In this document: positions 18,599-27,631 of the stretch, in pieces | Layout: each line of letters opens with the position of its first letter | Numbering within the stretch: the stretch's first letter is position 1 | From: Rhodoblastus sp963727035 | GTDB taxonomy: Bacteria > Pseudomonadota > Alphaproteobacteria > Rhizobiales > Beijerinckiaceae | NCBI GenBank assembly: GCA_963727035.1 | Contig: CAVSEY010000015.1 | Location: 1 to 64,000, forward strand | Length of the DNA: 64,000 nucleotides | Direction: 5' to 3' | Translations under genes and position numbers: made by a program | The notes under the pieces: model-generated | The model's input: only the letters and a program-made list of their open reading frames with translations | Databases searched by the model: none | Told to the model about the DNA's origin: nothing

Positions 18599-20075
18599 AT
18601 GCGCAAGCCGCCCGCCCATGCGCGCGATCTGGCGCGGCTGAGCTCGCGCGAGCGCGCGGCCTTTTTCGCCAAGCTCGACGCCGACGAAGTGGAATCGCTG
18701 AAAACGCTGTGGCCTTTCTGGGCGCGGCCGGAACAGATCGTTCCGCGCGGCGACTGGGTCTATTGGCTGCCGCTCGCCGGGCGCGGCTGGGGCAAGACTC
18801 GCACCGGGGCGGAGACCGTGCGCCATTGGGCGCGCAGCTTTCCCCTGGTCAATCTGATCGGCGCGACCGCCGATGATGTGCGCGACGTAATGGTGGAGGG
18901 CGAATCCGGCGTGCTGGCGGTGTGTCCGCGCGACGAACGCCCTCGCTACGTCGCGCACAGACGTCGGCTGGAATGGCCCAATGGCGCCAAGAGCCTGCTG
19001 TTTTCGGCGGAAGAACCGGAACGGCTGCGCGGCAAGCAGCATATGAAGCTGTGGGCCGACGAACTGGCCGCCTGGCGTTATCCCGAGGCCTGGGATCAGG
19101 CGGTGTTCGGCCTGCGCCTTGGCGACAAGCCGCAGGCGATCGTCACCACCACGCCGCGTCCGACCAAATTGATGCGCGAACTGCTCGCCGATCCGCTGAC
19201 CTTTTCGACGCAGCATTCGACCTTCGAAAATATCGGCAATCTCGCCGAGACCTTTCTGGCTCGCGTGGTGCGCAAATATGAGGGCACGCGACTCGGAAGG
19301 CAGGAATTGCACGCCCATATGCTGCTCGACGTTCCAGGCAGCCTTGTGGACGCGCGAGATGGTCGAGGCCGCCCATGTGGCGAAGGACGAGGTTCCGAAA
19401 CTTGGGCGCATCGTCGTCGCGATCGACCCGCCGGCGACCTCGGGCGAAAAGGCAGACGAATGCGGCATGATCGTCGCCGGGCTCGCGCCCGACCGAAAAG
19501 TTTTCGTCCTGGCCGATCTGTCGCGCCAGGGTGAGACGCCGCTCGGCTGGGCGGGGCGGGCGGTGGCGGCCTTGCGCGATTTCGGCGCCGATTGCATCGT
19601 CGCCGAGGTGAACAATGGCGGCGAGATGATCGAGACGCTGATCCGCCAGGTGGACGCGAACGTGGCGTTTCGCGCGGTGCGCGCCTCACGCGGCAAATTC
19701 ACCCGCGCCGAGCCGGTGGCCGCGCTTTATGAACAGGGCAGGGTGCGCCATTGCGGCGCCTTCGCCCGGCTCGAAGACCAGATGTGCCTGATGACCCCGG
19801 ATTTCGACCGGGCGCGCGCCGGTTTCTCTCCCGACCGGGTGGACGCGCTGGTCTGGGCGGTGTCGGCCCTGCTGTTTGAGCAGGAGCAGGGCGCATCGGT
19901 CTTCGAGTTCTATCGCAGCATGACGGCTGATCCTTCCAGACAATTGGGGCTGATCGATCCGGGTGGATTGAACTTCCAGACCGGATTGATCCTGGCCGCG
20001 CCCCGACCATTCATTGGAGTGTCTCATGACCGAACGCGGCGCGGGCCTGCCTCGCTGGTCCCTTTCGCCTGTTGA
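18599..20075 (+). CDS. Phage terminase large subunit, frameshifted
   Basis: An ATP-driven packaging motor with nuclease. The N-terminal ATPase has Walker A GRGWGKTRTG, Walker B LWADELAAW and a coupling motif VTTTPRPT. The C-terminal RNase-H-like nuclease has IVVAIDPP, IVAEVNNGGEM and DRVDALVWA. The halves are in different frames, separated by one extra A at about 19340 within VPG-ALWTREM; without it the protein is about 490 residues, as in RcGTA-type TerL. Its 3' end overlaps the portal start by 50 bases. Sequencing error is likely, because both halves keep all motifs. Confidence 0.88.
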
Positions 20076-21765
20076 AATCACTACGCGCTTTGGCGGCGTC
20101 GAGGGCGCGGCCGACTGGTTCGGCCCGTCTGCCCCGCAAGAGCCCAGCGCGCCGGCGGATGTCGCGGGGCGGCAATGGGATTTTCCTTCGGGCTACAATC
20201 TCAATGTCACCGCGCGCGCCTATGAGGCTTTTTCTTTCGCCGATCTGCGCGCGCTGGCCGAGGCCTATGATCTGCTGCGGCTGGTGATCGAGACGCGCAA
20301 GGACCAGATCGAGCGGTTGAGCTGGACGATCCGTGCGAAATCGGGCGCGAAAGTCGATTCAGCGCAGATGGCGCGGGTCGAAAAATTCTTTCAGAGCCCG
20401 GACGGCGCCCATGACTGGTCCGCCTGGATGCGGATGATCCTGGAGGATCTTTTCGTCATCGACGCGCCGGCTCTGTGGTGCGAGCGCGATCGCGGCGGCG
20501 CTCTTCTGGCGCTTCATCCGCTCGACGGCGCGACGATCAAGCCGGTGCTCGACGCCTGGGGCCGCACGCCGCGGCCTTTCGCGCAGAATGGCAGAAAAGT
20601 TTACCCGGTCGCCTATCAGCAGATTCTCAAAGGCCTGCCAGCGATCGACTATTCGGAGCGCGATCTGCTTTATCGCCCGCGCAACGTGCGCGCTCATCGC
20701 GCCTATGGTTATTCGCCGGTCGAGCAGGTTCTGGCGACGGTCAATATCGGCCTGAAGCGGCAGTTGAGCCAGATCAGCTATTACAGCGAAGGCAATATTC
20801 CCGAGAGCCTGATCGGGGTGCCGGACGCCTGGACGCCGGACCAGATCAAGAATTTTCAGGACTATTGGGACCTCTATTTCACCGGCGACCAGGCGCGGCG
20901 CCGGCGCGCCAAATTCGTCCCCGGCGGGGTGGCCAAGACTTTCATTCAGACCAAGGAGCCGGAACTCAAGAACGCCTTCGACGAATGGATTGCGCGCGTG
21001 GTCTGTTTCGCCTTTTCGATCTCGCCGCAGCCTTTCGTCAATCAGATGAATCGCGCGACCAGCGAGACCCAGAAGGACAGCGCCGACGAGGAAGGCCTGC
21101 TGCCGATCCTGAACTGGATCAAGCGACTGTGCGACCATGTGATCCAGACTCTTCTGGGCGCGGACAATCTGGAGTTTTCCTGGCGCCATGAGCCGACGAT
21201 CGACCCGACCATCCAGCGGGAGAATCTGGTCGCTTATGTGGGCGCCGGGATGATGACCCGGCGCCGTGCGGCCGAGATCATGGGCGAGACGATACCCGAC
21301 GATCCGATGGCGGAAGTGCTGACCGTCACCACCGGGCAGGGGGTCGTGGAGTTGGGCGCAAACTCGGCTCAGAATGGCGTGGAGAAAGGTTACCACGGCT
21401 TTCGATCACGCAGCTTGGACGATCCGTCTTTAGGAAAATTCGATCCCGACCAACCGCGCGACGATCATGGGCGGTGGACCGCGACGGGCGCCGCTGTGGT
21501 TCCGCAGGAGAACTCCGAGCGGCCGAATCTTGAGGCCGGGGATCGTTCTCAAATGTCCGCCGAGCAAGAGAAGGCGGAAAATTGCGCTGAGGAGTGGCGA
21601 AAAGCTTACCAAACATGCAATGATCTTCTTGATCTTCCACAATTTCATCCGAGTCGCGCGCTTTTGGGCGGCCATACGACTCTAGATGGATGCGCCAAAG
21701 GGTTTGTGAGTGAACGATGCGGCGGCAATCGAGTTTCCAGCAGTCTGCCTGAGGCCGTGGCCTAA
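20026..21765 (+). CDS. Phage portal protein with variable C-terminal (toxin-like) extension
   Basis: A 579-residue protein. Residues 1-about 445 are an HK97/GTA-type portal (for example YDLLRLVIETRKDQIERLSW, PEQ..FVPGG and NRATSETQKDSADEEG), the dodecameric ring through which DNA is packed. Residues 475-485 read DQPRDDHGRWT, a motif that in alphaproteobacterial phage proteins precedes variable C-terminal domains. The last 94 residues are a small Cys-containing tail with CAEEW..AYQTC and CAKGFVSERCGGN, whose DNA is less GC-rich than the portal body. GGAG six bases before the ATG at 20026 sets the start. Two partial copies of this gene follow (22301-22912 and 23378-23848). That the tail is a toxin is inference. 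Confidence 0.85.
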   Translation: MTERGAGLPRWSLSPVEITTRFGGVEGAADWFGPSAPQEPSAPADVAGRQWDFPSGYNLNVTARAYEAFSFADLRALAEAYDLLRLVIETRKDQIERLSWTIRAKSGAKVDSAQMARVEKFFQSPDGAHDWSAWMRMILEDLFVIDAPALWCERDRGGALLALHPLDGATIKPVLDAWGRTPRPFAQNGRKVYPVAYQQILKGLPAIDYSERDLLYRPRNVRAHRAYGYSPVEQVLATVNIGLKRQLSQISYYSEGNIPESLIGVPDAWTPDQIKNFQDYWDLYFTGDQARRRRAKFVPGGVAKTFIQTKEPELKNAFDEWIARVVCFAFSISPQPFVNQMNRATSETQKDSADEEGLLPILNWIKRLCDHVIQTLLGADNLEFSWRHEPTIDPTIQRENLVAYVGAGMMTRRRAAEIMGETIPDDPMAEVLTVTTGQGVVELGANSAQNGVEKGYHGFRSRSLDDPSLGKFDPDQPRDDHGRWTATGAAVVPQENSERPNLEAGDRSQMSAEQEKAENCAEEWRKAYQTCNDLLDLPQFHPSRALLGGHTTLDGCAKGFVSERCGGNRVSSSLPEAVA

Positions 21766-21787
21766 ATCGTTGAGCAAGGAATTTGCT

Positions 21788-22279
21788 ATGACTGGTAAGA
21801 GCAATGTCGATAAACTGTTCGACTTGATGCGACGCAAGGATTGGGCAGCGGCGCACGCTATGCTTGACCAGATCGAATCGGCTGATCCAGACAGGCACGG
21901 CATCGCCCATTGGCGTTCGGTCGTACTCGGAGAGGAAGGCCGCTACGAAGAAGCTCTCCGATATCTGTCCGACAATGTGCAGCGGTTTAATTGCAAGACC
22001 AATGTCTTCCATAAGCGCGCCTGGATTTTCCACCAGACCGGCAATGACCAAGCGGCATTGCAAGAGATTTCGAACGCGCCTTTCGACGCCGAAATCGACG
22101 ATTTTTGGGCGTTGGTGATGGAGGCGAAGTTTTTTCGACTTTATCTGATGGCGCGGGCTGGCTTGCCAATTCCCTCTGAACAATTGGCGGAAATTCCTGA
22201 TGATTACATTTCTTTGCTGCCGACGGGCGAACGGATTCCGAAAAAGCAGTTGATCGAACAATCGAAGCGCAAATTTTAG
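21788..22279 (+). CDS. TPR-like small protein, candidate immunity partner of the portal tail
   Basis: A 163-residue cytoplasmic protein with no signal peptide. Residues about 10-110 show a TPR-like helical repeat pattern (DWAAAHAMLDQIES, GRYEEALRYLSDN, GNDQAALQEI). It ends with an unusual tail, PDDYISLLPTGERIPKKQ. AAGGAAT at about 21777 supports ATG 21788. It starts 22 bases after the portal stop, its base composition is like the portal's variable tail rather than the portal body, and it is followed by a displaced portal-tail cassette. The position suggests an immunity protein for the first tail; no direct evidence shows this. Confidence 0.55.
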   Translation: MTGKSNVDKLFDLMRRKDWAAAHAMLDQIESADPDRHGIAHWRSVVLGEEGRYEEALRYLSDNVQRFNCKTNVFHKRAWIFHQTGNDQAALQEISNAPFDAEIDDFWALVMEAKFFRLYLMARAGLPIPSEQLAEIPDDYISLLPTGERIPKKQLIEQSKRKF

Positions 22280-22300
22280 GCGCCGGTTTCCGCAGCCCAG

Positions 22301-22912
22301 GTGAGTCGCGTCGTCAGCGCAATCCAGACCGCCGTTGCCGACGAGGAAGGCCTGCTGCCGATCCTGAACTGGATCAAGCGCCTGTGCGACCATGTGATCC
22401 AGACACTTCTGGGCGCGGACAATCTGGAATTTTCCTGGCGCCACGAACCCACGATCGACCCGACCATCCAGCGCGAGAATCTCGTCGCCTATGTGAGCGC
22501 CGGCATGATGACGCGGCGCCGCGCGGCGGAAATCATGGGCGAGGCGCTTCCGGACGATCCGATGGCGGATGTGCTGACGGTGACGACGGGGCAGGGGGTT
22601 GTGAAACTCGGCGGCGATTCGGTTCCGCATGATGTGGGGAAGCAGGGCAGCGCGTCGTTTGTTCCAGCGGACGACGCCCAGCGATTGGGAAAATTTGCCC
22701 CTGACCAGCCACGGGACGACCATGGTCGTTGGACGGCGACGTTCGCAGGCGATGTGATCAATATCTGTGTAGCATCCGGAGTCGCGCGTTCTACCGATCA
22801 ATTCGGGAACAAGGCCTATTCGGTTTCCTACGAATGTCGCGATGGTTATGTGATAAAACTCGATGGACTCGGCGGTGAGTTCCGGGGATTTATTCGAGAC
22901 CCCCGAGACTGA
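22301..22912 (+). pseudogene. Orphan portal C-terminal cassette with a different tail
   Basis: Bases 22337-22612 are co-linear, with no length change, with portal bases 21082-21357 (both 276 bases). They encode ADEEGLLPILNWIKRLCDH and following residues, then DQPRDDHGRWT again. After the motif comes an unrelated tail of about 58 residues (CVASGVARSTDQFGNKAYSV..CRDGY..GFIRDPRD). The N-terminal two thirds of the portal are missing. The GTG at 22301 has no convincing ribosome site, so it is probably a silent, displaced cassette, as in CDI and Rhs loci. Confidence 0.75.
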
Positions 22913-22962
22913 AGCCTGCGCCAGCGAATCGATCAACGCCAGCAATAACGGTGGTGGGAAGT

Positions 22963-23322
22963 ATGAATAAGGACATCCCAAAATTTCAAAAGGCCGGCGC
23001 CATTCGTGTTGCTGCCCCGGCGCTTGCGGACGCGCGCAGATTTGCGGGCGCTGTCGCCTCCAGGCAATCGGGACCGTCGGTGGTTTGCTTCTTTTGGTAT
23101 GCCTCGATGTCCATCACTGATCCCAAGACGGGAGCGGCGACCCATTACGGACCTGGCTTGAATATTGGGACTTTGCCCGAATCGGAGGTTCCAAAGGAAG
23201 CGATTTGCGAAACCGACGGATTTCGTTACGCGATTCAGGTCCCTGACAACGTAGTTGAAGCAGCCGCCGAGAAGACCATAGAACTCAATTCTGCCCCACC
23301 GCCGCATATCAAGCTTGTATGA
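22963..23322 (+). CDS. Small protein after the orphan cassette, candidate immunity partner 2
   Basis: A 119-residue soluble protein, unrelated to the TPR-like gene. Its pattern (IRVAAPALADARRFA, VVCFFWYASM, HYGPGLNIGTLPESEVP, DGFRYAI, KTIEL) is reminiscent of the HesB/IscA-like beta fold, but the conserved cysteines of IscA are not evident. ATG 22963 is taken, with GGTGG eight bases upstream; GTG 22951 is possible. It lies directly behind the second portal tail, as an immunity gene would. Function is not established. Confidence 0.5.
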   Translation: MNKDIPKFQKAGAIRVAAPALADARRFAGAVASRQSGPSVVCFFWYASMSITDPKTGAATHYGPGLNIGTLPESEVPKEAICETDGFRYAIQVPDNVVEAAAEKTIELNSAPPPHIKLV

Positions 23323-23377
23323 TGGAAATGCACATCGGCGATGTTTTTTCGCTGTTAATCAGACAAGCATTCGTTTT

Positions 23378-23848
23378 TACAGCGAAGACAATTTGCCCGA
23401 AAACCTGATCGGCGTGCCGGACGCCTGGACGCCGGACCAGATCAAGAATTTCCAGGATTACTGGGACCTCTATTTCACCGGCGACCAGGCGCGGCGCCGG
23501 CGCGCCAAATTCGTGCCAGGCGGGGTGGCGAAGACTTTCATTCAGACCAAGGAGCCGGAACTCAAGAACGCGTTCGACGAGTGGATTGCGCGCGTGGTCT
23601 GTTTCGCCTTTTCGATCTCGCCGCAGCCCTTCGTCAATCAGATGAATCGCGCCACCAGCGAGACCCAGAAGGACAGCGCCGACGAGGAAGGCCTGCTGCC
23701 GATCCTGAACTGGATCAAGCGGCTGTGCGACCATGTGATCCAGACTCTTCTGGGCGCGGACAATCTGGAATTTTCCTGGCGCCATGAGCCGACGATCGAC
23801 CCGACCATCCAGCGGGAGAATCTGGTCGCTTATGTGAGCGCCGGGATG
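23378..23848 (+). pseudogene. Third portal-gene fragment, truncated at both ends
   Basis: These 471 bases match portal bases 20782-21252 over exactly the same length (YSE..LPENLIGVPDAWTPDQIKNF through LVAYVSAGM). The frame stays open into SSGQNVA and stops inside the 3' end of the reversed hisC at 23852. Neither the portal N-terminus nor a GRWT motif and tail remains. It shares the S of VAYVSAGM with the orphan cassette, where the full portal has G, suggesting these two copies are more closely related. Confidence 0.75.
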
Positions 23849-23851
23849 TCA

Positions 23852-24910
23852 TCAGGCCAGAATGTCGCGTAGCGCCGCGACGAGTTTATTCGTCTGCTCC
23901 GCCGTTCCGATGGTGATGCGCAAAAAGTCTTCGATACGCGGAGCGTTGAAATGGCGCACCAGGACGGCGCGGTCGCGCAGGGCGCGCGCCAGCTCCATGC
24001 CTTTGGCGCTGTTGTGGCGGGCGAAGACGAAATTGGCGCTCGAGGGCAGGATGTCGAAGCCGAGTTCTTTCAGCCGCGCGGTGGCGTTTTCGCGCTCGGC
24101 GACGATGGTTTTGAGGCTGTGCTGGAAATAAGCCTCGTCCTCGATCGAGGCGACGGCGCCGGCGACGGCGATGCGGTCGAGCGGGTAGGAATTAAAACTG
24201 TTTTTGACCCGCGAGAGGGCTTCGATCAGCTTGGGGTGGCCGAGCGCATAGCCGACGCGCAGGCCCGCGAGCGCGCGCGATTTGGAGAAGGTGCGCACCA
24301 CCAGAAGATTGGGATGTTCGGCGATCAGCGGAACCGCGCTTTCGCCGCCGAAATCGACATAGGCCTCGTCCACGACGACGGGAATGTCGGCGTGCTGGGC
24401 GAGCAGTTTTCGATTTCGGCGCGCGACAAAGCCACGCCGGTCGGGGCGTTGGGATTGGCGAAAATGATCGCGCCGGCGCGGTTGCGGCGATAATCGTCGA
24501 TGCGCAGCGCGCATGTTTTCGTCGAGCGGAACCGTCTCGTAGGCGATGTCGTAGAGCTGCGCCCAGACCGGGTAAAAACTGTAGGTCACATCGGGAAAGA
24601 GCAGCGGCCTGTCGTGCTTGAGCAGCGCGAGAAAGACATGGGCGAGCACTTCGTCCGAGCCGTTGCCGACGAAGACATTTTCGGCGCGCAGGCCGTGATA
24701 GGCGGCGAGCGTTTCGCGTAAGGCGTCGGATTCCGGCGCGGGATAGAGCCGCAGAGCGTCATTGGCGGCCTCGCGCATGGCTTCGAGCGCGCGTGGCGAG
24801 GGCGGCAGCGGGCTTTCATTGGTGTTGAGCTTGACCAGTCCCTCGATGCGCGGCTGCTCGCCGGGCGTGTAGGGGCTCAAGGCCTTCGCCGTCTCGCTCC
24901 AGAACTCCAT
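23852..24910 (-). CDS. hisC: Histidinol-phosphate aminotransferase inside the prophage, two compensating frameshifts
   Basis: A PLP-dependent class I/II aminotransferase of about 352 residues, usual for HisC. It converts imidazole-acetol phosphate to histidinol phosphate. Visible are LNTNESPLPPSP, NGSDEVLAHVF, VVVDEAYVDFG and the PLP-lysine region TFSKSRALAGLRVGY. Between about 24410 and 24510 the frame is shifted: one extra base near 24508-24510 and one T missing from the T run at 24407-24410 (expected EIEKLLAQH). Correcting both restores IIFANPNAPTG. A perfect 9-base hairpin (24927-24951) lies in its leader. It is oriented against the phage genes. Confidence 0.85.
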   Translation of the reverse strand: MEFWSETAKALSPYTPGEQPRIEGLVKLNTNESPLPPSPRALEAMREAANDALRLYPAPESDALRETLAAYHGLRAENVFVGNGSDEVLAHVFLALLKHDRPLLFPDVTYSFYPVWAQLYDIAYETVPLDENMRAAHRRLSPQPRRRDHFRQSQRPDRRGFVARRNRKLLAQHADIPVVVDEAYVDFGGESAVPLIAEHPNLLVVRTFSKSRALAGLRVGYALGHPKLIEALSRVKNSFNSYPLDRIAVAGAVASIEDEAYFQHSLKTIVAERENATARLKELGFDILPSSANFVFARHNSAKGMELARALRDRAVLVRHFNAPRIEDFLRITIGTAEQTNKLVAALRDILA

Positions 24911-25030
24911 GGTTTCGCGCCTTCTTCGCGCCCGCGAAAAAAGCGGGCGCGCGTGTTTAGCAAAATTTCGGACCACCTGGCCAGTCCCGCCGCAAGCGGG
25001 CGCTGGCGTCAACCAGACGAGGAGCGCCGC

Positions 25031-26054
25031 GTGTCGGACCCGTTGCAAATGTTCATACCCCTGCGCAAGGCGGACGCCGCCCGGCGCCTGATCTACGGCT
25101 ACGCCACGGCGGAGCTGCCCGACAGGTCCGGCGAGATCTGCGATTACGCCAGCACCAAGCCCTTTTACGAGAAATGGTCGGAAGATTTCGCCAAGGCCTC
25201 CGGCGGCAAGAGCTTTGGCAACCTGCGCGCCATGCATGGCAAGGTGGCGGCGGGAAAGATTTCCGCCATCACCTTCAATGACGAGGCCAAGCGCATCGAG
25301 ATCGCCGCCAAGATCGTCGACGACGACGAATGGCGCAAGATCGAGGAAGGCGTCTATACCGGCTTCAGCCAGGGCGGCGCCTATGTGAAGCGCTGGCCCG
25401 ATCCGGAAAATCCCGAACTCACCCGCTACACCGCCGCGCCGAGCGAGATTTCGCTGGTCGATCTGCCCTGTCTGCCGGAAGCCAGTTTCGAACTGGTCAA
25501 GGCCGACGGCGCGAGCGAGCGGCGCGGCTTCGCCGCTCCGTCCGCCGAGGCGGAAGGCCAGCCGCAGGCCTCGGGGTCGGCGATGCGCGCCTGGCTGGTT
25601 GGCAATGTGGACAGCGACGTCGAGGCGGCCGAAACCATCGCCGCCTTTTTTGCAGCGCTGGAGGGCGACCTCAACGCCGATCCGATTCACGACGCCCCGC
25701 TTTCCGACCTGCTCGCGCGCGTGAAGCAGCGTTATGTCGCGCTTCTGCAGCCCAAGGCCGCGCAGAAGGCCGCGGCGCTCGACGCGCGGCTGGAAAAACT
25801 CGCGAGCGAAGGCGAAGCGGCGCGCCGGGGCGCCGCCGATCTTGCCGAACAAGTCTGCGGCGTTGGGCGAGCGCGTCGCCGCGCTCGAGGCCGCGCCGGC
25901 GCGGCCCGTTCATCTGCCGGGCTTTTCGGCAGTGTCGAAATCCGCCGAGTCCGGCCTCGACGATCTCGCCGCGGAACTGGCGCGCCTGTCGCCCGAGCAG
26001 GCTTCTCTCGTCCTGATCAAGGCCGCCCAGACCCAGCCGAAACGTTTCGGCTGA
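25031..26054 (+). CDS. Prohead maturation protease / XkdF-like, frameshifted
   Basis: The N-terminal domain (about 1-160: YGYATAELPDRSGEICDY, RAMHGKVAAGK, VYTGFSQGGAYVKRW, SEISLVDLPCLPEASF) resembles prohead serine proteases/XkdF, with His in MHGK and Ser in GFSQGG as candidate catalytic residues. A Glu/Ala-rich coiled tail follows and could serve as scaffold. An extra G at about 25853 breaks AEQ-SAALGERVAALE; the tail continues in the next frame to QPKRFG. The GTG start at 25031 has GAGGAG six bases upstream. Position before the capsid gene supports the role. Confidence 0.7.
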
Positions 26055-26087
26055 GCCTTTTCTTTCCCGAATCCCAACAGAGAAAGC

Positions 26088-27602
26088 ATGTCCATGACCG
26101 CACAACAGAACGCGCTGGAATTGACTCAGGCGATCCGCAAGGCTCAAGGCCAGCCCTTGTTCGATCCGCGCTTCGCCAGCCTGGAAAAGTCCACTTATTC
26201 CGAGAGCGCTTCGGCGACTTCGGGCCTGACTTATTATGACCTCGAAGCCGGCGCCAAACTGCTCTATCCGGTGCTCACGCCGCTGCGCAATTCGATCCCG
26301 CGCGTTTCGGGCAAGGGCGGCATTCAGGCGGCCTGGCGCGCCATCACGGCGATCAATTCCTCCGGCTTGCGCATCGGCGTTTCCGGCGGCAATCGCGGCG
26401 CCGTCCAGGCGGTGACCACCAACAATTATGTGGCGACCTACAAGGGCATCGGCATCGAAACCAATGTCGATTTCGAGGCCCAGTACGCCGGCCAGAATTT
26501 CGACGACATCCGGGCGCTCGCCGCGCAGACCGGCCTCGAGGCGCTGATGATCGGCGAAGAGGCCATGATCCTCGGCGGCAATACGTCGCTGGCGCTCGGC
26601 GCCACCGCGACGCCGACGCTGGCCGCGTCGAGCAGCGGCGGTTCGCTCGCCGCCGGGACCTGGTCGGTGATCTGTGTCGCCTTGTCCCTCGACGGCCTGA
26701 TGAATTCTTCGGTCACCACCGGCGTCCAGGCGTCGATCACCCGCACCAACGCCGATGGCTCGGTCGATACTTTCGGCGGCGGCGCCGCCCAGAAATCCGC
26801 CAACGCCACTGTCGCCACCACCGGCTCGACCGGCAGCATCACCGCGACGGTCGCGACTACGCGCGGCGCATGCGGCTATGCCTGGTATTGGGGCGCCGCC
26901 GGTTCGGAGACGCTCGGCGCCATTACCACCATCAACAGCGTGGCGATCACCGCCGCGGCGGCCGGAACACAGACCGCCGCGTCATTGCCGACGGCCGACT
27001 GGTCGTCCAACGCGCTTGCCTTCGACGGCCTGCTCACCCAGGCCTTCCTTCCCACCTCCGGCGCGAATGTGACCGCGCAGGCGACTGGTACCGCGGGCGT
27101 CGGCACGCCGCTGACCGCCGACGGCGCCGGCGGCATCGTCGAGATCGAGAATGTTCTTCAGGCGAACTGGAATCTCTATCGTCTTTCGCCGGACGAGATC
27201 TGGGTCTCGGCGCAGGAAGCCGCCAATATTTCGAAGAAGATTCTTGCTGGCGGCGCCACCGGCGCCCAGCGCTTCATCTTCGATGCGCAGCAGGACGCCA
27301 TTGGCGGCGGCGTCATGGTGACGACCTACAAGAACAAATATTCGCTGGCCGGCGCCAAGTCGCTCGACATCAAGATCCATCCCAACATGCCGCCCGGCAC
27401 CATGCTGTTCCTGACCCGCAGGCTGCCCTATCCGCTGGCCAATGTCGGCAATGTGATCCAGGTGCGCACCCGGCAGGACTATTACCAGATCGAGTGGCCG
27501 CTTCGCGCCCGGCGCTATGAATATGGCGTCTATGCCGACCAAGTGCTCCAGCATTATTTCCCCCCAAGCATGTCGGTCATCACCAATATCGGCAATGGCT
27601 GA
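26088..27602 (+). CDS. Major capsid protein (HK97-like fold) with inserted domain
   Basis: A 504-residue protein. The N-terminal part (LEKSTYSESASATSGLTYYD, TPLRNSIPRVSGKGG) and C-terminal part (NWNLYRLSPDEIWVSAQE, RRLPYPLANVGNVIQVRT) look like a capsid of the type annotated in alphaproteobacterial phages. Between about residues 165 and 345 lies a Gly/Ala/Thr/Ser-rich beta region, compatible with an Ig-like or decoration domain inserted in the capsid. The position after the protease and before the connector fixes the role. No frameshift was seen. Confidence 0.75.
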   Translation: MSMTAQQNALELTQAIRKAQGQPLFDPRFASLEKSTYSESASATSGLTYYDLEAGAKLLYPVLTPLRNSIPRVSGKGGIQAAWRAITAINSSGLRIGVSGGNRGAVQAVTTNNYVATYKGIGIETNVDFEAQYAGQNFDDIRALAAQTGLEALMIGEEAMILGGNTSLALGATATPTLAASSSGGSLAAGTWSVICVALSLDGLMNSSVTTGVQASITRTNADGSVDTFGGGAAQKSANATVATTGSTGSITATVATTRGACGYAWYWGAAGSETLGAITTINSVAITAAAAGTQTAASLPTADWSSNALAFDGLLTQAFLPTSGANVTAQATGTAGVGTPLTADGAGGIVEIENVLQANWNLYRLSPDEIWVSAQEAANISKKILAGGATGAQRFIFDAQQDAIGGGVMVTTYKNKYSLAGAKSLDIKIHPNMPPGTMLFLTRRLPYPLANVGNVIQVRTRQDYYQIEWPLRARRYEYGVYADQVLQHYFPPSMSVITNIGNG

Positions 27603-27631
27603 CGGCTGCGCTTTCACGACGGAGTTGCGAG

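Noticed and set aside
20782..23848. Transposon or insertion sequence as the cause of the portal duplications
   Set aside because: No transposase, terminal inverted repeats or target duplications are seen; duplicated blocks are portal-internal and co-linear, which fits homologous recombination better.
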